Origin: a bacterium | Lineage (GTDB): Bacteria; Patescibacteriota; Minisyncoccia; JACQLN01 | Length of the DNA: 26,154 nt | Direction: 5' to 3' | NCBI GenBank assembly: GCA_030697855.1 | Contig: JAUYOU010000077.1 | Span: 1-26,154, forward strand | In this document: piece after piece, positions 20,996-26,154 of the stretch | Numbering within the stretch: the stretch's first letter is position 1 | How the letters are laid out: every line of letters starts with the position of its first letter | Made by a program: the position numbers and the translations under genes | Notes under the pieces: model-generated | Databases searched by the model: none | The model's input: the letters and a program-made list of their open reading frames with translations, nothing else | What the model was told of the DNA's origin: nothing

Positions 20996-21694
20996 TCATC
21001 TTATCGCAGGAAAGTCTACAAAAGTGACTGTTCCATTATCGTCTACAATGGATACAGTCTGACTTCGTTTAGATTCAAAACCATAGGCAATAACATCGTA
21101 GACACCAACTACCAAACCATAGAAAGTATATCGGCCATAAAGATCCGTTGCGGTAGAGCGAACTTCGCTTCCACTTGAAAGTGTAACCGTGACACCGGGG
21201 AAAAGAACCTCTCCAACATCGTACCAACCGTTACTGTTAGCATCTTCGTAGACGACGCCAGTGATAACGGCTTTTGGTTTTTCCGGTGGTTGTGGAATGG
21301 GTTCGTTCGGAGGCAAAGAACTTCCGATATAAGTTCCCTCAAAGCTAACTTGATAATCCTTATGATTATCTTCTAAGCTTACGGATTTAGATGTGCTATC
21401 AAACCTATAGAGATTTTTGTCGGGGTTAGTTATGAAAACAACATAACCTCCGGCACCTAAACCTGTAAAAGTGTAATAGCCTCCGTTTTTAGTCTTAGTG
21501 CTGTAGAAAGAACTTTTGGAAATGGTTACAGTTACACTGTCTAAACCAACACCATCTACAACGACTCTTCCATAGACAGTGGCGTTTAGAACTGGATTGA
21601 TCGGATCGTCATCGTCTGGATCATTGGAAATTGAGCCGTCATACTTTTCGCATCCGGCAATAAATACCAGAAACAAAACGTAAAGCATTCTCAT
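20996..21694 (-). CDS. Lipoprotein with CarboxypepD_reg/SdrD-B-like domains
   Basis: This 232-residue protein starts MRMLYVLFLVFIAGC, a type II signal peptide whose lipobox (IAGC) predicts a lipidated cysteine. An acidic D/N linker follows, then two beta-sandwich modules: ATVYGRVVVDG...NGGYYTFTGLGAGGYVVFI (carboxypeptidase-regulatory-like) and ITGVVYEDANSNGWYDVGE...DLYGRYTFYGLVVGVYDV (SdrD-B-like, with a DxNxNGxxDxGE calcium-binding-like loop). The ATG at 21694 has a strong SD (GGGAGGG about 7 bases away). The gene begins 14 bases after the stop of the exported protein upstream and is coupled with it. Such modules usually are cell-surface adhesion or scaffold units; a role is not shown. Confidence 0.82.
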   Translation of the reverse strand: MRMLYVLFLVFIAGCEKYDGSISNDPDDDDPINPVLNATVYGRVVVDGVGLDSVTVTISKSSFYSTKTKNGGYYTFTGLGAGGYVVFITNPDKNLYRFDSTSKSVSLEDNHKDYQVSFEGTYIGSSLPPNEPIPQPPEKPKAVITGVVYEDANSNGWYDVGEVLFPGVTVTLSSGSEVRSTATDLYGRYTFYGLVVGVYDVIAYGFESKRSQTVSIVDDNGTVTFVDFPAIR

Positions 21695-21708
21695 TATTTT
21701 ACCCTCCC

Positions 21709-22677
21709 TCAATTAAAGAAGCGCTGAATTTGAAAAGATAATCCGTAACCCTTTTTCCACCAAGAGTCATTTCTACCAAAACGATCCAAGTTCAACACCT
21801 GTACGTTAGCACCGGCGTTAAAAATGAAATTGTTAGCATTGGCAAAGAATTTTGGCCCAGTGTAAAAGCCGGTAGCCCTGTTTACATACTTCTGCTCGTG
21901 ATCCAACAGGGTTTCCCAAGCGGTGTTTACACCAGCAGAATAACCAAACCACTCGCCATCGCGTAAAACTATTTCCGCGCCAACCAGAGATTCAGCTCTT
22001 TCGCCTAAACCATCTTTCTGTCTAGATGTAGGTCGCCAACCTCCAAAGAATCCGGCTTCCCAAGGACCGCTTTTTAAAAGCAATCCTGCCGTAGGAACAA
22101 AAAAATTCATACGACCAACCGAAAGGAAAGAGATCCCAGTAAAGACGCCTACCTTGAAACGAGGAAATTTGAATGGATTACCTATTTTCTCTTTTCTTTC
22201 GTAGGTGGCTATATAAATGTTGAGCCCCCTTCTATCGTGTGCATCGGCAGGAGTAAGGAGTTTAATCCTCCTTGAAACTTCGGGAAAAGATTCTCTAGCC
22301 TTATCAGCTGCCCATCTCGCTCTTTCCATAGCAACACCAAAATCTAATCTCCGAAATTCGGATTCGGCACGATTATGCCAAGGGTTATTATCTGCAATAC
22401 CCTGAACAAAAATAACTTGATCGGGTTTTGCTTCTGCAATAACCCGCACAAAGCGATTCTGCTCTTCTATAGGTAGTCCCGTGGCTTTGCCAAGAGAAAA
22501 ACCTCTAAAAGAATGTGAATCGTACCTAACCAGATCCCAAATCGTCTTTTCGCCGTCAGAAGATCTGGTCATTTGTTGTGGTACACGATCATCCAAAGAA
22601 TGATCGCCTCCTTCTTCTGCCAAAGTGATAACAGGCAAAAGGAAAATAGCTAAAAAAAGTGCGAACCTCGTCTTCAT
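21709..22677 (-). CDS. Exported protein with possible OmpA-like domain and barrel-like C-terminus (322 aa)
   Basis: A clear signal peptide (MKTRFALFLAIFLLPVITLA) precedes a soluble part (about residues 40-165). Within it QVIFVQGIAD, RAESEFRRLDFGVAMERARWAADKA and RIKLLTPADAHDRRGLNIYI resemble the OmpA/MotB fold (GxAD..., N..LS..RA..V). The remaining 155 residues alternate hydrophobic and glycine/aromatic-rich strands (GVFTGISFLSVGRMNFFVPTAGLLL, EAGFFGGWRP) and end in QIQRFFN, which recalls an outer-membrane beta barrel with a terminal aromatic. CPR are regarded as having a single membrane, so this is odd and may mark transfer from a diderm. The call is tentative. SD AAGGAGG stands 5 bases before the ATG; the predicted promoter is at 22774-22802. 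Confidence 0.6.
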   Translation of the reverse strand: MKTRFALFLAIFLLPVITLAEEGGDHSLDDRVPQQMTRSSDGEKTIWDLVRYDSHSFRGFSLGKATGLPIEEQNRFVRVIAEAKPDQVIFVQGIADNNPWHNRAESEFRRLDFGVAMERARWAADKARESFPEVSRRIKLLTPADAHDRRGLNIYIATYERKEKIGNPFKFPRFKVGVFTGISFLSVGRMNFFVPTAGLLLKSGPWEAGFFGGWRPTSRQKDGLGERAESLVGAEIVLRDGEWFGYSAGVNTAWETLLDHEQKYVNRATGFYTGPKFFANANNFIFNAGANVQVLNLDRFGRNDSWWKKGYGLSFQIQRFFN

Positions 22678-22700
22678 TCTTGCCTCCTTGTTAGTTTAAA

Positions 22701-22761
22701 AACCTAAGTTAGACTGACTTAGATGAGTTTTCTATTGTCAACGAACAAATAACGAACAAAT
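22701..22761 (-). promoter_or_regulatory. Possible operator region in the 22677 gene leader
   Basis: AACGAACAAAT occurs twice in perfect tandem (22740-22750 and 22751-22761), just downstream of the predicted transcription start. CTAAGT/ACTTAG forms a dyad with a 7-base spacer further down (about 22704-22722). Tandem sites here could bind a repressor. Confidence 0.5.
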
Positions 22762-22773
22762 TTTACTGTTGCG

Positions 22774-22802
22774 ATTGTACCAAATAACTATGTTTTTGTA
22801 AA
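22774..22802 (-). promoter_or_regulatory. Sigma-70-like promoter for the OmpA-like/lipoprotein pair
   Basis: On the minus strand -35 TTTACA (22797-22802), a 17-base spacer and -10 TACAAT (22774-22779), each five of six to consensus. The leader would be about 90 bases long. Confidence 0.6.
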
Positions 22803-22905
22803 CCCCTATACTACTTAGCAAATAAATCTCTTAAAACTTAGTAATAAAAAATAATACGAGAAATAAATTTGCCAACTTGAAAATAACAGAGTAATTACCT
22901 ACCCC

Positions 22906-22934
22906 TTGCATAAAAAATTAGTATATGTTATACC
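22906..22934 (+). promoter_or_regulatory. Promoter of the CARDB surface-protein gene
   Basis: -35 TTGCAT (22906-22911), a 17-base spacer and -10 TATACC (22929-22934) lie about 37 bases before the ATG at 22971. The stretch 22803-22905 between the divergent promoters shows no gene. Confidence 0.5.
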
Positions 22935-22970
22935 TAGACGAAATCACAATACTCAAATAACCAACAAAAT

Positions 22971-25547
22971 ATGAATTTTCAAAAACAAACCACTAATAGA
23001 TACTTAAAATTGATATCCGTTCTTTCAATTTTTGCAATAATTGGCTTAATATTGCCTAGCCAAATAATTTTAGCGGCAAACGCTAATCTAAAAGTAAGCG
23101 GAGTTGTACGATCTTACTCTACTCCTAATGCTGGAGACAATGTTAGGTTCGACGTTTACGTTTTAAATAACGGTCAAGCTTTAGCTGCGAGTTCTAATGT
23201 TAAATTTAGAGTTGACGCAGGAAACAATGGCTCGTACGAAAACACTTTTTACCAAGGTGTAAGCTCTATCTCTAATGGCGATACTAAAGTTGTTTATTTT
23301 TCTTGGACACCAGTGAATGCAGGTTATTATGGTGTAGAATTTTGCGTAGATAATAATAACTCTGTAGCAGAATCAAACGAAACAGATAACTGCACCACAC
23401 AGAGTTTTAATGTTATAGGTAACGCCGGAACCGTAACCCCTCCATTGGTTATTAACCCTCCTATAACTAACAATCCACCACAATCTCCAACTGCTAACAT
23501 TAGGGCTAATAATTCGGATACTCCTATAACAATTGCCTATAACACAGCCGCTAGTTTAACTTGGTATTCTACTTATGCTTCGTCTTGTTCTGTTTTACCA
23601 AACGGATGGACAGGAACATCTAATTCACAGTCTACCGGCAACTTAACCTCGAGCAAAACTTACACTTTAAATTGCACAGGTGTAGGTGGAACAGTTTCGG
23701 ATAGTATAATTGTTAATGTTGCATCACAAACAAATCAAAACCCTCCAGTCCAAAACCCCCCAGTTGTAGTAACCCCACCACCAACCTCTTCTTATGTTAA
23801 TTTGAAAATAACAGGAGTAGTACGTTCATACACAACCCCTATGGTTGGAACAGCTGTTCGTTTTGATGTTTATATTAAAAATGATGGCAATATTGCATCT
23901 ACAAATTCTGAGACTAAATTAAGAGTAGATTCTGGAAATAATGGTTCGTACGAAACAACCCTAGAACAAGTTGTGGGTTCTATAGCTTCAGGAGATACTA
24001 AAACAATAAGTTTTGGCTGGAATCCATCTTCTGCTGGTTCTTATAAAGTTGAATTCTGTGCCGACGGCAACAGAAAAATTACAGAACTTAACGAAACAGA
24101 TAATTGCTCGACCCAAACATTCAATGTAATTGCAAAATCAGCAACTCCACCACAGGGTTCACAAGACCCAATTGTGATTCCTCCTCAAATAATTTATTTG
24201 CCAGGGCAAACACAGCCTCCAATTTATATACAATCTCCTAGCCAGCCCGCTCAAGTAGTATATTTGCCAGGACAAACTTCGGCACCAGTTTATATTCAAC
24301 CTGCAAATACAAACACATCCCCACAAATTATTTACTACCCAGGTAGTTCATATAATTATTCTGCATCGGCTTTTGTACAATCCACATCAGATTTAAGTGT
24401 TACCGATTTAGTTACATCTCCTAAGGTTGCCGATATTGTTGCTGGAAAACCAGTTACTATTTCTGCTTCTATAAAAAACAATTCAAACATAATAAGAGCA
24501 GAACCTTCGCAAGTAAGCTTCAAAGTTGACGACAATAGTTCGGCCGATTCAGATATTTTCTATTCTCAAACAATAGACTTTGTTCAACCAGGAGATTACC
24601 GAGCAGTTTCGTTTACATGGACACCTCAAATTACTGGAAACCACCGAATAGAGATTTGTGCCGATTACACCAACAATATTACCGAATACGACGAAGCTAA
24701 TAACTGCACAATCCTTTATACAAATTCCAACTCTAATTCTTATTCATATTTACCAAAGATTTCTATTTATGCCTCTCCGGTAAATATAGCCAAAGGCCAA
24801 ATATCTAGCTTATCTTGGAACAGCAATAACACCACCAGCTGTTACGCAACCGAAGGTTGGAGCGGATATAAATCTACATCTGGTTCGGAAACAATTTATC
24901 CGGAAAATTCTAGAAACTACACCATTACTTGTTACAATTCTTACGGACAAAATTCTGCAACTGCAACTGTTTTTGTAGATGGAAAATACATTTCTCAAAA
25001 TTTAGTGGCCAGCTGTGTAGTTGATCCAATTTCTGCAAACACTGGCCGACAAGTTACGTTTGCCGCAGGCCAAGCTAACGCCAAAGGTAATGTAACTTAT
25101 ACATGGAGCGGTGATATTTCTGGCTCCGGCATAACAAGAAAAATTACATTTAGTAATAGTGGAACAAAAAATGTAATGGTTACAGTTAAAGATGAAGCTG
25201 GTAGAACCGCTACTGCAGAGTGTCAAACAAAAATAAATGGCGTAGTTTCTAACTTTATTTCTAAAATTGTTAAACCAAAACCTCCAGTTGTTACTCCAGT
25301 TTGTGACTGCCAAACACAAAAACCTGTAATAGACGAGCCTCAAGAAATCTATAACATTAACCAAAACCAACCTCCTGTTAACCCTCAAATAGTTCCAGCT
25401 GGAATGGTTCTAACACTTGGTTTGGATGGCGCTGCAAAATTGTTTTTATGGAGTTCTATTATTCTTACTAACCTATTCTTAATTGCTGCTTTAGCTTTTA
25501 TGTTTATGTATGTTTCTAGAAACTACAACAATAGAAGAACCGAATAA
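22971..25547 (+). CDS. Surface protein with CARDB, Ig-like and PKD-like domains and C-terminal membrane anchor
   Basis: This 858-residue protein has a signal peptide (about residues 1-35) and then a domain chain: CARDB-like 1 (about 36-150), Ig-like (171-250), CARDB-like 2 (273-388), a proline-rich linker with repeated YLPGQT and P(I/V)YIQ (395-450), CARDB-like 3 (462-588), Ig-like (593-670) and a PKD-like domain (675-755). A proline-rich spacer and one membrane segment (about 818-848, with a basic NYNNRR tail) follow. CARDB units carry the repeated C-terminal cysteine motif (VEFCVDNNN...E.NETDNC). CARDB is a cell-adhesion-related beta sandwich. The protein is probably displayed on the cell surface and involved in attachment; that is inference. 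The first Ig-like module matches those of the giant protein. No SD is visible. Confidence 0.9.
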   Translation: MNFQKQTTNRYLKLISVLSIFAIIGLILPSQIILAANANLKVSGVVRSYSTPNAGDNVRFDVYVLNNGQALAASSNVKFRVDAGNNGSYENTFYQGVSSISNGDTKVVYFSWTPVNAGYYGVEFCVDNNNSVAESNETDNCTTQSFNVIGNAGTVTPPLVINPPITNNPPQSPTANIRANNSDTPITIAYNTAASLTWYSTYASSCSVLPNGWTGTSNSQSTGNLTSSKTYTLNCTGVGGTVSDSIIVNVASQTNQNPPVQNPPVVVTPPPTSSYVNLKITGVVRSYTTPMVGTAVRFDVYIKNDGNIASTNSETKLRVDSGNNGSYETTLEQVVGSIASGDTKTISFGWNPSSAGSYKVEFCADGNRKITELNETDNCSTQTFNVIAKSATPPQGSQDPIVIPPQIIYLPGQTQPPIYIQSPSQPAQVVYLPGQTSAPVYIQPANTNTSPQIIYYPGSSYNYSASAFVQSTSDLSVTDLVTSPKVADIVAGKPVTISASIKNNSNIIRAEPSQVSFKVDDNSSADSDIFYSQTIDFVQPGDYRAVSFTWTPQITGNHRIEICADYTNNITEYDEANNCTILYTNSNSNSYSYLPKISIYASPVNIAKGQISSLSWNSNNTTSCYATEGWSGYKSTSGSETIYPENSRNYTITCYNSYGQNSATATVFVDGKYISQNLVASCVVDPISANTGRQVTFAAGQANAKGNVTYTWSGDISGSGITRKITFSNSGTKNVMVTVKDEAGRTATAECQTKINGVVSNFISKIVKPKPPVVTPVCDCQTQKPVIDEPQEIYNINQNQPPVNPQIVPAGMVLTLGLDGAAKLFLWSSIILTNLFLIAALAFMFMYVSRNYNNRRTE

Positions 25548-25563
25548 AAAGTTTTAAAAGAAA

Positions 25564-25593
25564 AACGCTCCGATATAGATCGGAGCGTTTTTT
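25564..25593 (+). terminator. Intrinsic terminator of the CARDB protein gene
   Basis: AACGCTCCGAT-ATAG-ATCGGAGCGTT (11-bp perfect stem) followed by TTTTTT. It is back to back with the minus-strand terminator at 25600-25629. Confidence 0.93.
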
Positions 25594-25599
25594 AATATT

Positions 25600-25629
25600 A
25601 AAAAACCGAACGCTCGTTTGAACGCTCGG
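25600..25629 (-). terminator. Intrinsic terminator of the 95-residue gene
   Basis: On the minus strand CCGAGCGTTC-AAAC-GAGCGTTCGG forms a 10-bp stem with two G-U pairs, followed by TTTTTT. On the plus strand the same sequence has two mismatches, so it is a minus-strand structure. Confidence 0.88.
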
Positions 25630-25650
25630 TCTGTTTTTGCAAAATCTTCA

Positions 25651-25938
25651 TCATTTAAAAAACCAGGTTCTGTTTTTCAAATAATTTCCATATACATCAA
25701 AGAATCTATAGTCCCAAAAACATTCACTTTCTCTTCCAATTACTCTTAATGCAATAACTGAAACGTAACCACCATTTAACCGACTGATTCTGATATTGGC
25801 TTTTCCAAAAAAACTTCTGGTAGAAAAATCGATATCGAATTCACCTGTTTCGGTCTCTTTAGGTAAGGAAACTTTACACGAACCAGCAACAGCAAGTTGC
25901 ATAGCTGTTTGCCGAATCTTACATATTACAGCATCCAT
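25651..25938 (-). CDS. Small protein of unknown function (95 aa)
   Basis: I do not recognise this protein. It has no signal peptide or membrane segment, two cysteines and an acidic-to-beta pattern (GEFDIDFSTRSFFGKANIRISRLNGGYVSVIAL, then SECFWDYRFFDVYGNYLKN). This suggests a small beta-rich domain. It is a complete unit: a possible promoter at 25987-26015, an ATG at 25938 with only a weak SD-like AGGG 2 bases before it, and a good terminator after the stop. It stands alone between the CARDB protein gene, which it faces, and the structured terminator at 26031-26132. Confidence 0.65.
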   Translation of the reverse strand: MDAVICKIRQTAMQLAVAGSCKVSLPKETETGEFDIDFSTRSFFGKANIRISRLNGGYVSVIALRVIGRESECFWDYRFFDVYGNYLKNRTWFFK

Positions 25939-25986
25939 AACCCTACGCCTTTTTGAGAGTGTATTTGTATATAAAGATCAAACTAT

Positions 25987-26015
25987 ATATAAACATTATA
26001 AATTAATTTGGTCAA
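25987..26015 (-). promoter_or_regulatory. Probable promoter of the 95-residue gene
   Basis: On the minus strand -35 TTGACC (26010-26015), a 17-base spacer and -10 TTATAT (25987-25992), giving a leader of about 40 bases. Confidence 0.5.
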
Positions 26016-26030
26016 ATATATATAGAAAAT

Positions 26031-26132
26031 AAAAAAGCCGAGCTTACCCACTATTGAGTTTGTTTTTGCTCTTATTTTGCCTAGAAGGCAAGAATATAGA
26101 AATAAGAGAAAACTCTCAATTAGTTGCTCGGC
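26031..26132 (-). terminator. Long nested hairpin with T-tract at the right edge
   Basis: Four stems nest symmetrically: GCCGAGC/GCTCGGC (26037-26043/26126-26132), ATTGAG/CTCAAT (26053-26058/26115-26120), CTCTTATTT/AAATAAGAG (26069-26077/26100-26108) and TGCCT/AGGCA (26078-26082/26086-26090). On the minus strand the base stem is followed by TTTTTTATTTTC, like an intrinsic terminator with an unusually long stem. A further small hairpin (26136-26141/26149-26154, with a G-U pair only on the minus strand) lies just upstream. It may be the 3' end of a minus-strand RNA or gene beyond the window. Confidence 0.55.
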
Positions 26133-26154
26133 ATGGGAGATTTGGATCACCTCC

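Noticed and set aside
23481..24320. LPGQT in the CARDB protein as a sortase signal
   Set aside because: LPGQT is not LPxTG, it lies in a mid-protein linker and is repeated, and the protein ends in its own membrane anchor.
26143..26154. GGATCACCTCC at the right edge looking like a 16S rRNA 3' end
   Set aside because: The preceding 1500 bases are protein genes and hairpins, not 16S sequence. On the minus strand it reads as an extended SD-like word; no rRNA gene ends here.
1..26154. tRNA, CRISPR array, transposase or integrase genes
   Set aside because: No T-loop/acceptor patterns, no regularly spaced direct repeats, and no DDE or tyrosine-recombinase motifs were seen on reading both strands.

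Overview
The window looks like a piece of a Patescibacteria/CPR chromosome, most likely Parcubacteria. Three things point that way. It is AT-rich with compact housekeeping genes. Most of those genes have no recognisable Shine-Dalgarno (SD) sequence. Two large surface proteins carry the Ig-like module (NNSD..I.I.YN..A.L.W.ST.A.SC ... SQSTGNLT...TY.L.C) that I associate with Parcubacteria. TGA is used as an ordinary stop, so there is no sign of recoding. This placement rests on recalled family resemblance, not on a search.

Left third (1-7016, almost all minus strand): a cell-envelope and housekeeping run. In transcription order it is mreD, the transpeptidase PBP2 (mrdA), folD, greA, serS and a short FtsQ-like divisome protein. 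Between greA and serS lies a gene-poor patch (about 2280-3237) with two small SD-bearing genes, one of them frameshifted, three terminators and a dense set of inverted repeats.

Middle (7056-12524): a promoter-SD-gene-terminator unit for an 80-residue membrane protein is followed by a SAM methyltransferase and a HAM1-like NTP pyrophosphatase on the plus strand. Facing them on the minus strand are two cassettes that both begin with closely related NUDIX hydrolases. One NUDIX gene is ATGA-coupled to a kinase with two P-loops. The other is ATGA-coupled to an APH-fold kinase and then a GSx-type nucleotidyltransferase. This is the best candidate in the window for an undescribed small-molecule or nucleotide modification system.

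Right half (12604-25938): an exported and surface-protein region. It holds a secreted M64-type metallopeptidase ending in a dockerin-like calcium module, a 1595-residue cysteine-rich TSP1/Ig/PKD-like protein, a membrane-anchored 138-residue protein, a SIMPL-domain protein, a small unknown protein, a lipoprotein paired with an exported protein that may have an OmpA-like domain and barrel-like C-terminus, and an 858-residue CARDB/Ig/PKD-like protein with a C-terminal membrane anchor. The giant protein and the 858-residue protein share the Ig-like module.

Two features cut across the window. First, genes fall into two initiation classes: core-type genes without SD, and a minority with strong SDs, often visibly richer in GC and usually followed by textbook hairpin terminators. 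The second class may be imported. Second, a 72-73 bp structured repeat occurs twice around 14.0-14.3 kb with compensatory changes. One copy lies in the 5' leader of the metallopeptidase gene and the other abuts the stop codon of the giant surface protein. No tRNA, rRNA, CRISPR array or transposase gene was found.
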